Assembly: GCA_037893225.1 (NCBI GenBank)
Contig: JAZGUH010000329.1
Span: 714,172 to 778,171 of the forward strand
DNA length: 64,000 nucleotides
Origin: Hippasteria phrygiana
Taxonomy: Eukaryota > Echinodermata > Asteroidea > Valvatida > Goniasteridae
Direction of reading: 5' to 3'
Within the stretch, counting starts at the first letter, position 1. Every line of letters starts with the position of its first letter. The position numbers and the translations under genes were made by a program. Shown here in pieces: positions 22,061-32,610 of the stretch. The notes below the pieces were generated by a model, which saw nothing but the letters and a program-made list of their open reading frames with translations, ran no database searches and was not told the DNA's origin.

Positions 22061-23932
22061 AGGGGCTGTGTCGTCACGATCATAGCAGGCTTGCGGCTGT
22101 ACACTGAATCCCGAACTGATGAACGCAGATGAACCCAGTAACTGCAAATAATACCCACCGACCGCGCGCTGACCTACAGGGCGCGCGCGCGCTGACCTAC
22201 AGGGCGCGCGCGCGCTGACCTACAGGGCGCGCGCGCGCTGACCTACAGGGCGCGCGCGCGCTGACCTACAGGGCGCGCGCGCGCTGACCTACAGGGCGCG
22301 CGCGCGCTGACCTACAGGGCTCGCGCGCTGACCCACAGGGCGCGCGCGCCAGACCAGATTACAATTGCAATGACTGCTGCATGCATGATCCTGTAGTTAT
22401 GATACATACTGCATGTACAAGTATTTTGTATGTGTTTGTGCCACCAAAAATATACGATAGGCCTACAGTCGAACATAGTCCGTGACACCCCACCCGCCAA
22501 ACGCCAAAATGTACCATGACAGAACCAAACGAAAATAAGTAAATAAGTAAATCTGTATTTATAATTGTAAAATAAATAATGCACCAGCCCCTTCCTATAC
22601 AAAAATAAAGTTGTAGGCCTATGTATCGAAATACATTTCGACTAAAATCGGCTGTGCGTGCAATGATGAGCAAATCAAAGTAAAACAGCTATACTGATGG
22701 CGATATTGAGTCCACGACCTTGTGTTACATTTGACGGCAGGAATTTATGGAAAGTTACATCATAAGAGTTATTTCAACACTATCAAATAATAAACACAAT
22801 AATAACAGTTATTACTAATAAATAATATACGCAAATGAAATGAGATTTCACCAGTGGCGAGTAAATCCGTGTCGAAAAGTGGGGATGATTATTGAATTTG
22901 TCAAAGTACTGCATCTTGAACTTTTTCTCAACGGGGGATACCCCCGCCCCAAACACCGCTTGAAATTTGAAACATCACTTTGTGTACAATTTCCCCTTTT
23001 TAAATTTACGAAACAAAAAAGAAATACAAATCGGTGGGCCCCTGAACTCCTTCCCCATGTTTACGCCACTGGCGCACAGATCCCCACATCACTATGATAA
23101 AGATGACTACCGAAGAAACAAAGAAATAAACACCCAGACAAATATTAAAACAACCCTAATTTTCACCTGTTTTGCACGAATTATTCGCTTATTACTTTTT
23201 ATGACATGAACAATTCACATACCGAGTACATGGATCGGATGTACTGTACATGTAATGTATGTACTGTACATTACATGTAGACTTGATGTGCGGAAATATT
23301 GTTTAAAAAAGTAATGTACTTCTAAGTTCTAGATTTTAATATTTTTTTTCGCTGCTAAAGAACTGTCTGCAGCCATTACCCCTCTTTTAGTAGCATTAAA
23401 GTGACGGGTCAAAATAAGCCTGAAGCTTTTTATCGACCTAAGTTTACAAGCAAGATACGAACAAGATACATCCAAATGAATGTACACATAATACATAGAC
23501 CCTTTTACGGATACCCCGCCTGTGGGATTTTGTGTACAAAATTTAGCGCGAACTGTCCCACAGCGACAATACACGTTGCAGTTTTGCTGTGCACATTTAC
23601 ATGGACAAGCACCCCGTGTGCCGAGTTGTCCTCTCTGGCAAGAGTTTCGGCATGTACATGTCATAGGTTCTCCAGCGTAAGGTTTAGAGAACTGAGTGCC
23701 ACGATGTGTGCTACTTGTTTATAAGTATGTGTGTACACGTATGTGTATTTTAGTACGCAGACGCTGGACATGCGTGCGTGTTCCAGGGGGTGTAGTTTCC
23801 AACAGCCAATTCTCAGAACAGCCATAACAAACGGATGGAGGTTAAAAATAGCACATAACCGAAATGAAGCGCAAGGGGGCGCACTCCAATATTTGATTCG
23901 TTAACGCGAGATGGCGCGACGACACAGCCCCT
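22061..23932. mobile_element. 1.87-kb TTAA-type element (AGGGGCTGTGTCGTC ends)
   Basis: The left end AGGGGCTGTGTCGTCACG and right end CGCGACGACACAGCCCCT are inverted repeats, flanked by TTAA at 22,057-22,060 and 23,933-23,936. This is the footprint of piggyBac- or Kolobok-type transposition. I see no transposase, so it is non-autonomous. It contains the 23-bp minisatellite at 22,169-22,350, a possible smaller CAGTGGCG-ended element (22,853-23,073) and a short palindrome (23,230-23,280). The right TTAA is shared with the next element at 23,937. Confidence 0.75.
22169..22350 (+). repeat. 23-bp GC-rich minisatellite, about 8 copies
   Basis: The unit is CTGACCTACAGGG followed by alternating GC. 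It starts at 22,169, 22,192, 22,215 and so on at 23-bp spacing, with the last one or two copies degenerate. Each unit has about 10 bp of alternating C/G, a sequence type that can adopt Z-DNA. Confidence 0.9.
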
Positions 23933-23936
23933 TTAA

Positions 23937-24547
23937 TGCCAGTGTACACGATTGGTAATCCTCCATTTTTTTGACTGAATTATTTCGAAATACCTTACTA
24001 GACTGTAAGTTATTAGCAATCTCAATCATCCTGTGAAATGATGACACCTGGTGTGCTGTCGTTTTCAAGAAAAGTTGAAATTTATATCGTTTTCCAGCAA
24101 TTGTTCCGCGTAACAATCGTTGGAAAAAATAACGGATTTTGTTTAATACTACCCTCTATTGACCGAATGTAGTTAGTCCGCGTTGCATCTAAAATGGGTT
24201 AACAATCCGAAAACGGGCGCAAGATTGCAATAGTACAAGTGTGTGTCGCGTACCGAAGCGACGGGTTGTAACAAGCCGGTTCGCGTAGTATAAGTACTGT
24301 TATATGACCAATTGAAAACGATCCCGTTTACAAAAATTAGGCTTATTTTACAAGAGGGCGCTATAACAAATCCAGTTAACTGCCGCCCGACGGTTGAAAA
24401 CGAACTCCGTTTTTCTCTCGTTTTTTTCGCCATCCAAGAACGTAAAACTTTGAACAGGTCAGTGGAACGATATTTCCTATAAAATACTATCCCCCAAATC
24501 CTGCCATTTCTGAAAATTGCAGCAATGACCAATCATGTACACCACCT
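23937..24547. mobile_element. TTAA-type MITE, family A, copy 2 (long form)
   Basis: Left end TGCCAGTGTACACGATTGG, right end CAATCATGTACACCACCT, flanked by TTAA at 23,933-23,936 and 24,548-24,551. It has the family core words and a longer unique centre (about 24,110-24,370) than the other copies. It shares its left TTAA with the preceding element. Confidence 0.75.
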
Positions 24548-24551
24548 TTAA

Positions 24552-25090
24552 TACTCCAGGGGATCTACTGAATTTCTACTGATAAATACACTGATAAGAT
24601 ATATTCAAATACTAATTATTTGTCAAACAATCCACAAGGGAAAATTCTAATTAGTTACAAAGCGCGCCGTATTTGTTTCCTCCTCCCTGAGCAATATCAT
24701 CCTCAGCCTTTTTGACCATAAATTCCAAATTAAATCTCAGTAGAAGACCCATACTGCAAGTTAATCCAAAAACATTCAGATCCCAAACCTAATATTTTCA
24801 AATTTCTAAGTAACTATAAAGTAATACAAATCACAACAGACATAACTAAAAACTGTGCATGAAGACCATGTAGATAAAACATGACAATGCTACCGGTATA
24901 CCTTATGTTTTCATACGTTTAATTTGCACGGAGAAACCAAATTGATACCGAACTTCATCAAAATACTTCCAAAGGTACATCAATTATATGACATAACTCT
25001 CAAATTTCCCAACAGTTTGGAAAGCTTTTAAATGTTAATTGTTTTCAAATCTTGTCAGCAACCAACTGCCGAACGTATGTTTGTGGGGGA
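24552..25090. other. Stretch with no gene recognised
   Basis: Contains the word GTCAAACAATCCACAAGGG (about 24,622) seen also at 27,683 and 27,988, so at least part is dispersed repeat. No coding signal. Confidence 0.35.
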
Positions 25091-25094
25091 GGGG

Positions 25095-25170
25095 GTAGGT
25101 TGGCGTAGTGCTCGTTTACTCGACTTCCATCTCTGTCACCAAGGTTTCGATCCCGCCAAAGCCACCCAAC
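25095..25170 (+). mobile_element. tRNA-derived SINE head
   Basis: TTGGCGTAGTGCTCG resembles box A and AAGGTTTCGATCCCGCC resembles box B at tRNA-like distance. The open frame across it is incidental. Confidence 0.4.
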
Positions 25171-25549
25171 ACAAGGCTAAGATTTACGATCAGTGGCAAG
25201 TGGTAGTTGGCGACATTGTGAATTGCCAGCGCTTACGGTTTTCCTGGGCCAAGTACTAAATAAGGGATAAAGTGTTCAACAGACACCAGATAAATCGTCC
25301 AAATGGTCAGACCTACAGACCCTGGCGGGGTATAACATCAACCATCGTTGAGATCTAGCTCACCCCAAGAGGGCCAACATGTGGATTTTGGTTTTCAATA
25401 AATCTGATTCCGCATGCAGGCTTTCCTTTAACGCACATTGCTGGCCGTTGGTCAACTATAGCCGGTCTATATGATAACTGTTTCTTTTGACTGTTTGGAC
25501 AGGAAATTCCTTTAAAAAAAAAGGATTGTATGAGTCCGTTACTGCTACA

Positions 25550-25655
25550 CTGCAAAAACTGTGGTGTTAAATTAACACCATGTGGTGTATATATTGGACC
25601 ATTCGCCAATATAAACACCACATGGTGTTAGATTAACACCACAGTTTTTGTCCAG
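25550..25655. mobile_element. 105-bp fold-back MITE
   Basis: CTGCAAAAACTGTGGTGTTA at the left pairs with TGGTGTTAGATTAACACCAC then AGTTTTTG at the right, and the centre is ATATATTGGACCATTCG. Near-perfect arms of about 40 bp. Confidence 0.65.
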
Positions 25656-25767
25656 CAAAGCATGTTTTCATTTTTTTCTAATCAGCTTTCCATCCAGATA
25701 CGGGTCACAGCAACGTGCGAATTTTCATGCTACACGCCTGGACAGATTTCCTATTATTCTAAGTTAA

Positions 25768-26250
25768 AGGCAGTGTACATAATTGGTCATTGTTGCAATT
25801 TTCAGAAATGGGCGGATTCGGGGATTAGTATGCTATAGAAAATATCATTCCACTGACCTGTTCAAAGTTTTGCGTTGTTGGATGGCGAAAAAACGAGAGA
25901 AAAACGGCGCTCGTTTTCAACCGTCGGGCGGATGATAGCCTTTAATCAAGGCGCGCGTGGCTATTTGGGTGCGTGACGCGCCCCGGATATACCATGGCGC
26001 CATCATGTCCGAGGCGCGCCACTTGTCCGGGTAGCCACGCGCGCCTTGACTAACGGCTACAGGGCAGTTTTTCAACGATTTCCAGCTGGAAATCGTTAGA
26101 AAACGATATATATTTCCACTTTTCTTGACAACGACAGCACACCTGGTGCCATCATTTCACAGGATGATTGAGACTAACTTACAGTCTAGGTATTTCGTAA
26201 TAATTCAGTAAAAAAGAATTGGAGGATTACCAATCGTGTACACTATACCT
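25768..26250. mobile_element. TTAA-type MITE, family A, copy 3
   Basis: Starts AGGCAGTGTACATAATTGG and ends CAATCGTGTACACTATACCT, with TTAA on both sides (25,764-25,767; 26,251-26,254). The centre is a strong inverted repeat, TAGTCAAGGCGCGCGTGGCT-like, around the CGCCCCGGATATACC region. Confidence 0.8.
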
Positions 26251-26281
26251 TTAACCATGTTATAGGCCTACTGCCTTGAAA

Positions 26282-27048
26282 TTATGTTTCCCTGTGATGA
26301 TAATTGCCGTTTAGATTAGCCAAGTGACCTTTATCATACCATCCACCTCCAAACGCCTCAGGGCCAATATGTCCTTCATATGGGTCGTGAGTCTTGTCTT
26401 TTGTTACGAACGGTCTCCCGACAATTTCCTCCAGTAGATCGCTGATTGTACGCCGAGACCATTTAGTGTGTACAGCTGGCTTTCTCCATCAACAGCAAAC
26501 ACTCCATACTCTGCCCAGGCTGTCATATTGGCCCAGCTCTCCAAGTCGACACGCAGCTTCCAAGTCTCTCCAGAATTAGTCAATTTATGTAAATTCTGGT
26601 TTCCGATCCAGAATTCACCCGACAAGTTGCCGAAACCGAGCTTGTAGTCGGCCCAGTTGCGGTAGAAGTCAACACTGCCGTCTTGACGCCTCTGAATCAC
26701 GATCCATCCCCCGCCACCTGTCTCCATGTCACAATTACACCTCCAGACTTGAGTTAATAAACCCAGCAGGATAAATCGTGTAGATACCACTCATATCATG
26801 GCCTGTCTGCAGTAGTTCCATAAAACTGCTGCCGCAAGGCACAGACAAGAGAGTTGTGTCTGCATCAGCATTATAGTACACACTGCCGTAACGTGTGATA
26901 AAGTTCCCGGGATCCTGGGACCAAGTCAAATTGTTCAGTTCACAATAGCGGTCGTTTCTGTTGTAATTTACAGATTTGCAGTCAGGATCAGCATGACAGT
27001 CTCTCATGCAGAGAAGAGGAGAGTGCGTCGTTATTCGCAGATATGAAG
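26282..27048 (-). pseudogene. PAN plus fibrinogen-domain protein relic
   Basis: Reading right to left, an apple/PAN-like Cys segment (CMRDCHADPDCKSVNY, then CELNN and YGSVYY) leads into a fibrinogen C-terminal domain (SGIYTIYP, CDMETGGGGWIVIQRRQDG, FYRNWADYKLGFGNLSGEFW, IGNQNLHKLT, WKLRVDLESW). A second frame carries on with GRPFVTKDKTHDPYEGH and GGGWYDKGHLANLNGNY. These are hallmark motifs of secreted fibrinogen-related proteins (ficolin/tenascin-like lectins). Two one-base frameshifts are needed, near 26,745 (after SSLEV) and about 26,440-26,470, and the last third of the domain is missing. No intron borders separate the parts. I infer a broken, possibly processed, copy. Sequencing error is an alternative, especially as each shift is a single base. 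Confidence 0.75.
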
Positions 27049-27087
27049 CTTACTGTAACTCTTTACATTGAGCAGGGAAAAACTCAC

Positions 27088-27640
27088 TTATAGGCGACGC
27101 TGGCCACATGGAATTACCACGTTACCAAATGTTTGAGAGGCACTAGTAATTATATGTGACAAATAGACAGAACGGCGTAAGAAAGTGTACTCTGTAGACA
27201 CCCATGGCTGTGTGTTAATTGCTGCACTGAAAACACTCGAACCATTCAAAACGTCGTCGACTGTTACCAAACGGACACTACGGTTTGTTGTACCGACTCA
27301 TGCATTTCATCACCAACAGACGGATTCTTAGGCTATGTCCAACGGTCGCTTTTGAGTTCAGGCACTGTCGGCCGAACCGTGACAACTTTCTTATGTCACT
27401 TCCACTTAGGTTTATTACAAAAGTACGCGAATCGTCGACGAGACTAGTCCAAACATCGTCGACTAGCGTGCATTCGATCAGAGTTAGTCGAACTATGGTT
27501 AACTATAGTCCTTGATCGAACTTGCTCATAGCTGCTACCTATGGAGCTCGCTGCTATTGGTTGAGGGATATATTTCCCCCCTCATATACGAGACTCCTAT
27601 CTCCACAGAAATAATACAGGGGCATATTAGGTTGAATCAT
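27088..27640. other. Stretch with repeat-like segment only
   Basis: No gene is recognised. The last 60 bp resemble 12,860-12,930. The inverted TAGTCGA/TCGACTA words at 27,430-27,500 are short. Confidence 0.3.
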
Positions 27641-27740
27641 CTACAGTATGTCCCCAAAAAGTGTCACTCTAACTATTTCTCGTCAAACAATCCACAAGGG
27701 TAACTGACTAGGTAAATTTGAATACATTTTCAAAGAAACT

Positions 27741-27813
27741 GGCAGGAGCGGGATTCGAACCTGCGACTTCCGGGTTACCGTACCGGCCGCTCTACCAACT
27801 GAGCTATCTTGCC
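27741..27813 (-). other. tRNA-like SINE head, copy 1
   Basis: On the minus strand GGCAAGATAGCTCAGTTGG, box B GCAGGTTCGAATCCCGC and the end TCCTGCC can form acceptor, D and T arms. The anticodon arm (CCGGT..CCCGG) is imperfect. With four sister copies in the window in SINE context, I do not call it a functional tRNA gene. Confidence 0.55.
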
Positions 27814-28055
27814 CTATGTTGGCGGTCTCCCAAATTGTCAGTTTCTTTGTTCGGGTGGGCGCTATAGTCAGAAGTCATTAACCCAGAATGCCGTATAGCC
27901 AGGGATCACACCCAATTTTACGATACAACCTGGGAAGCGACATTGTGGGATCACTCAATGAGGATACGACTTTTTAACTTTTAATTCGTCAAACAATCCA
28001 CAAGGGAAACTGACTAGGTAAATTTGAATACGTTTTCAAAGTGAACAAAGAAACT

Positions 28056-28127
28056 GGCAGGAGCGGGATTCGAACCTGCGACTTCCGGGTTACCGTACCG
28101 GCGCTCTACCAACTGAGCTATCTTGCC
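28056..28127 (-). other. tRNA-like SINE head, copy 2
   Basis: Same as the head at 27,741-27,813 but one base shorter in the anticodon arm. Flanked by the same CAAAGTGAACAAAGAAACT sequence. Confidence 0.55.
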
Positions 28128-28208
28128 CTATGTTGGCGGTCTCCTAAATTGTCAGTATCTTTGTTCGGGTGGGCGCTAGTCAGAAGTCATACACCCAGAA
28201 TGCCGTAT

Positions 28209-28273
28209 ATGCTCAGTTGGTAGAGCGCCGGTACGGTAACCCGGAAGTCGCAGGTTCGAATCCCCCTCCTGCC
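28209..28273 (+). other. tRNA-like SINE head, copy 3 (inverted)
   Basis: Reads GCTCAGTTGGTAGAGCGCCG and GCAGGTTCGAATCC. The 5' acceptor half is missing at a junction near 28,208. Confidence 0.5.
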
Positions 28274-28401
28274 AGTTTCTTTGTTCACTTTGAAAATCTA
28301 ACTATTTCTGAAATAACTACAAAACCATAAAGTCAATTTGGAATTTTTTTTGAGTGTGCCTATCCTTGGCCTCATCCAGATCAAATCCCTGCGAGTCTCA
28401 A

Positions 28402-28755
28402 TTAATTTCAGTCATGCATCACTGCACAATGGTCAATTGATCACAACACCATTTTTGGACACTGTGACCAAGTTCTTAATCAATTTCAGTGCTGTGTTAT
28501 GTAAGCTGTGTAAAATCCTGCATGTTGTGAACAAAAAGGCTGAAATGGTTTGGGATTGGAATCATTTGCCCTTGAGCATTATTAAAAACTGAGGTCTTGC
28601 CATGATGACTGATAGCCAGGCAAATGATTCCAATCCCAACCGCTGCCCTTTTCACAACATGCAGGATTTTACACAGCTTACATAACACAGCACTGAAATT
28701 CATTAAGGCAAGGAACTTGATCAATTGACCATTGTACAGTGATGCGTGACTGAAA
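28402..28755. repeat. Inverted repeat inside the Tc1-type element
   Basis: Left arm (GTCATGCATCACTGCACAAT ... TATGTAAGCTGTGTAAAATC ... GATTGGAATCATTTGCC) pairs with the right arm from about 28,618 to 28,755. The two long frames over it are mirror images. Confidence 0.75.
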
Positions 28756-28881
28756 TTAAATAAAACTCATAGGGAATTTGGCCCAGGATATGGAGTATCT
28801 GCACAATCAAACATTTTCAAAATTGACCTTATAGTTTTGTAGGTATTTTGGAAAGAGTGACACTTTTTGGGGGACATACTG

Positions 28882-30284
28882 TATAGTGGAACCACTTGTC
28901 GGGTCACAAGCACTTGAAACGCTATTGCTTGTGGGGTACCTCTATTGTTCGACCCCACTTCCCTTCTTTTGTTCTCCTTTGTCCCCTTAGAAATCTCGAA
29001 ATACATAGCGTTACGGCTGTGGGGTACTTAAATTTCTAAAGACCCAATTGTGAGGTACCATTGTCCCTATTGTTGCCCTTTGTTCCCGGTACCCCGTAAG
29101 TGCCAATGTGTAAGCGCACTTTAGCTTTGTCTTGACTGGTTGACTTGAATAGGCACATCGGTACAACTACACTATGCGGTCCATGACGAGCGCCTGAAAA
29201 AAGGCCTAGAGTGCTTTATCAAGCTAAGTATCGCCGGGAACATTTCAATGTAGATGAAGACACGTGACGTCTGAGGGTACATCGTCCATCCGACCAGTGC
29301 ATATGTGACCCAACCAAACAAAATGAGTCACAAGTCACCAGAGTTACAGGTCCTTAAAAATGTCTTATATAGTGAAAATCAATGGAAACTGTCAAGTGGT
29401 GTATAAAAATTAGTATGCTTTTTCCAATACAAGGCTTTTTGCAAGCAAAAACAAACAAGTAATTTTTTTTTTTTTTAAATGACCTTAAGACTCATTTCTT
29501 GGATCCGGTCATATATACATGTAGTTCTACCGACGGTTGCAGAGGTAACCCCCCCCCCCCCCCCCCCCGCCCCATAAAATCAGATTTGCCCATAAACAAA
29601 TAATTTTAGGGTTTGTGTTTTTGTTTTTAGGATATGAATTTTGTTAGGAACGTCAAGAATTTTACCAAAATACCTGAAAATACCCCAAGCATAATATTAA
29701 AACCGTCTTCCATTTTTTCAAAGACAAGGTTCCAAAGTACCGGTTACCAAGATCTAATACATGAGGTCACAATGACAGACAATGACAAGAGATAGTCGGG
29801 GATTACTTTAAAATCATGACTTTAATAAGATGCACACCATCACAAAATGATAAAATTCAATATTAAATAATTGCATTGTTCTTGTGCTCAACATCACATT
29901 TTTTTAAAATCCATAAAAAATTACACTTACTTTTAAACATGAACTTATGCATAGTCATCCATTCCATTTGTGTTCCAAAAATCAACCATAAATTTATACC
30001 GCAATCATTATACCAATCAAGTCAAAACCATGGTTTTGGCGAAAGCAATTGAGACATCAGTTCAACACTGTATAGAGGAAGCCCGAATTGACGAAAATAA
30101 CACCGAAATGCGGTGGATGTTCTTAAAAAGACCGGGCTCCGGAACTTCCCGAGTGTTTATGTGTACATGGCTATGGAAGCTGCACGACATCTTTTAGGAT
30201 TTGTTTTCACCTTCACACATTTAGCCCTAACCCTGCTGAATCCAACAGGATCCAACTATTTGATATTTGGCTCATTCTTTAAAT
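28882..30284. other. Intergenic stretch with one MITE
   Basis: Apart from the element at 29,303-29,514 and a poly(C) run at about 29,550-29,568, nothing is recognised. The frame at 29,970-30,197 has no known motif. Confidence 0.35.
29303..29514. mobile_element. Short MITE with AAATGAGTC subterminal repeats
   Basis: Left TATGTGACCCAACCAAACAA..ATGAGTC and right GACTCATTTCTTGGATCCGG..CATATA are imperfect inverted repeats. The interior is AT-rich and non-coding. Confidence 0.4.
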
Positions 30285-30724
30285 GTGACCCGCTCTGGAA
30301 AAGGTATATTATGTTGCAAAATATGAAAAATTAGTTTTATGTATGTTTGGAAAGCCCACAATGTAAGCTTTCATTTGGTACATGATGGAGCTCCATAGCC
30401 CTTTCCGTTCTGGATATATCGCGTTTTTGCATATTAATTAGTTCTGTGGAGTTCAAATTGCACAACAGAGAAAACAGGCTTTGAAATAGCTAGTTCTAAT
30501 ACAATGCAATGGAACAATGCACTCTAAAAAGGAAATTTTTTCACTTTATTCACTGAAATCAACATTGTTGTGCACCAAACCCGAGACTTTAGATATTTAA
30601 GATGTCATTAAAGACAAAAAGCAAAAAATTAATTTTGACAAAAAAATTAACCCTCAACGTTGAAAGGGCCATTACACAAAAATGCATAGCGCGACTTATA
30701 TCACCTTTTTCTGGAGCGGGTCAC
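30285..30724 (+). mobile_element. GTGACCCGCTC-ended MITE, copy 1
   Basis: Ends GTGACCCGCTCTGGAAAAGG and TTTTTCTGGAGCGGGTCAC, with aaat on both flanks. The whole 440 bp recurs inverted at 34,961-35,402 with high similarity (for example AAATGAAAGCTTACATTG and CAACATTGTTGTGCACCAAA-type words). Confidence 0.75.
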
Positions 30725-30959
30725 AAATTAGGGGTCCGATTTTCGTGTCCCTGTTACATCTGACATGTATAGGATTTTACAATTCAGCCAAACAAGTAAA
30801 AGAAATAGTTTGAAGTCAATTTTAATGATACTTGATGGGAAATTACACGGGTCAGGTGTAACATGGACACCAAAACATGTCACACTTTTGGACCCTAATT
30901 TATAGAATGACCCATTTCCATTGGACTCTGTTTGATTCAGCAGCTAACTCATAGTATGG

Positions 30960-31205
30960 ACAGTTGGACTGTGTTACATCCTGTTGGATTCAGCAAGCAA
31001 CAGAAAAATAGGATATAGTTGGATTCTGTTGGATTTAGCAGGCAAATCATTTTGTAGGTACCCAGCAACTTGGTATGTTGGACTGTGTTGGACTATGTTG
31101 GACTGTGTTGGGTTGAGCAGGATACTCATGAGTCACCATTGGACTGTGTTGGACTGTGTTGGGTTGAGCAGGATACTCATGAGTCCCCATTGGACTCTGT
31201 TGGAG
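30960..31205 (+). repeat. TTGGACTGTGTTGG-type tandem repeats
   Basis: The block GGACTGTGTTGGGTTGAGCA..GATACTCATGAGTC is present twice (about 31,092-31,140 and 31,150-31,190). It is preceded by related GTTGGATT(C/T)AGCA units from about 30,960. Confidence 0.6.
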
Positions 31206-31249
31206 TAGTCCTGGGGAACCGTTAGGGGGTTAGTACAAGAAATAAAACG

Positions 31250-31693
31250 GCGATTGTGTAGTGTAGGGCCCTGTTCCCTACAAGGGAACAAAAATCCACT
31301 TTTAGGTTAATGGAACTGCCAAACTAGTTACCGACATTACAAACCAACAGGTAATTAGCCGTAGATAAAGGGCAGGGTTTTAGTTTTTGAAGAACATTTT
31401 GGGGTAAAGCGGCGATGAAGACGACAAAATGCAACGCGAAAATAAAGATGGCGATCACCACGACGCACAGTACACACGCAAAACCGCGTTGATTCGCATG
31501 GCAACTGCCGTAAAGCGCGTCAGAAAATTGCATTTTCTACCGCAATAAACTGTTCAAAATTACAAAAAAAGATGTCAAAAGAATTAAGATAAGTCTGCTT
31601 TAGGTAAAAAAAAAGTCATTTTGGAATGAGAAAAAATACCCTGGACTCTGTTTTAATCAAAACTAAAGAGGGGCCCTGCAATACACAATCGCC
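31250..31693. mobile_element. MITE with GGCGATTGTGTA ends
   Basis: GGCGATTGTGTAGTGTAGGG at left and GGGCCCTGCAATACACAATC..GCC at right form inverted repeats. Part of the interior (GGGCAGGGTTTTAG, GGGGTAAAGCGGC, ATTGCATTTTCT) resembles 63,415-63,580, so this family has another diverged copy there. Confidence 0.55.
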
Positions 31694-31719
31694 AAAAAAA
31701 CAACATAAACAGAGAATAT

Positions 31720-31790
31720 GATTTGAACCGAGGCCTCCTGTTCCAAAGCTAAACAACGCTCTACCAATATACCCACAACAGCAGGTCAAC
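31720..31790 (-). mobile_element. tRNA-derived SINE remnant
   Basis: The minus strand reads ATTGGTAGAGCG, then CGGTTCAAATC. That gives part of box A and a box B match at the right distance. Confidence 0.35.
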
Positions 31791-32196
31791 CAAATAGATT
31801 TACCGGTTCTGCAATATTATATAGTTGCCTGAATGACGTCACTATATCTAGCGCCCTCATGTGATACTCATCATGTAATTTAACTTAATCACGAATATGC
31901 ACGAAGATGTCAGTTCTTCTCCAAAATGCACCATCTATTATGTAATACATCAATTACAGAGGTTTTTAGCAGTAACAAATTTGTTGCCTAGTCAGATGGC
32001 TTTTTGTAATTCTATTCTCATAGATGAATTCCCTTGGTACTGGGGATATCACAATTCATTCGGTCTTATTATAACTACTTTGGCGCTACAAACTTCAGCG
32101 AGACTAATACTAAATATTTAAGTGACCTTTGACAATACTTACAGTGAGTCCCCTCAAAAATACAATCGTTAGGTTTTACGCCAAAGGCCAAACTAA

Positions 32197-32445
32197 CAGT
32201 GTTGTAGTCGAGACCATTTCAAGACCAGGCATAAGACCAGGCACAAGACCAGGCACAAGACCAGGCACAAGACCATTCACAAGACCATGCACAAGACCAG
32301 CTTGTAACAGGCACAAGTAACAGGCATAAACCATGACAAAGGAATGCTTTTGTTACAGTTCATTTGAATAGCTTAAGACTTGGATTAAGACTGCTGGTCT
32401 TGTGATGGTCTTGCAGGGTCTTGTGTGGTCTTGACTACAACACTG
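32197..32445. mobile_element. hAT MITE with 8-bp duplication
   Basis: Ends CAGTGTTGTAGTCGAGACC and GTCTTGACTACAACACTG are inverted repeats. The flanks are identical, caaactaa (32,189-32,196 and 32,446-32,453). It has subterminal CAAGACCAGGCA-type repeats and a core of CATAAACCATGACAAAGGAA and AACAAAAGC-type words. This 249-bp copy is the compact reference for the family members at 17,449 and 36,069. Confidence 0.9.
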
Positions 32446-32460
32446 CAAACTAAACATATG

Positions 32461-32610
32461 ATTTCACAATTAGCCATCTTGAGATACACGATTTCACAAT
32501 TAGCCATCTTGAGATACACGATTTCACAATTAGCCATCTTGAGATACACGATTTCACAATTAGCCATCTTGAGATATACAATTTCACAATAAGCCTTCTT
32601 GAAATATAAA
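32461..32610 (+). repeat. 30-bp tandem repeat, five copies
   Basis: ATTTCACAATTAGCCATCTT plus GAGATACACG repeats exactly at 32,461, 32,491, 32,521 and 32,551, with a diverged fifth copy at 32,581. It starts 7 bp after the right target duplication of the hAT MITE. A short hairpin (ACCAATAACAC/GTGTTATTGGT) follows. Confidence 0.9.

Larger units (their letters stand above)
27681..28297. mobile_element. SINE cluster with 12-bp target duplication
   Basis: The block is flanked by ctaactatttct at 27,669-27,680 and 28,298-28,309. It has two direct copies of a unit starting GTCAAACAATCCACAAGGG (27,682 and 27,987) with minus-strand tRNA-like heads, then an inverted plus-strand tRNA-like head. The duplication of target on both sides says that the whole cluster arrived or was assembled after one insertion event. 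Confidence 0.65.
27644..28881. mobile_element. Tc1/mariner-type non-autonomous element
   Basis: Ends CAGTATGTCCCCAAAAAGTG and CACTTTTTGGGGGACATACTG are inverted repeats, bounded by TA on both sides. The interior (28,402-28,755) is itself fold-back. A SINE cluster (27,681-28,297) sits in the left part with its own 12-bp target duplication. Without that insert the element is about 610 bp. No transposase frame remains. Confidence 0.75.

Noticed and set aside
27741..28273. Functional tRNA genes
   Set aside because: The heads have imperfect anticodon stems, occur in five similar copies with shared non-tRNA flanks, and sit in a transposon. SINE is the better call.
32461..32610. CRISPR-like array (30-bp repeats)
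   Set aside because: The repeats are directly abutting with no unique spacers, and the window is eukaryotic.
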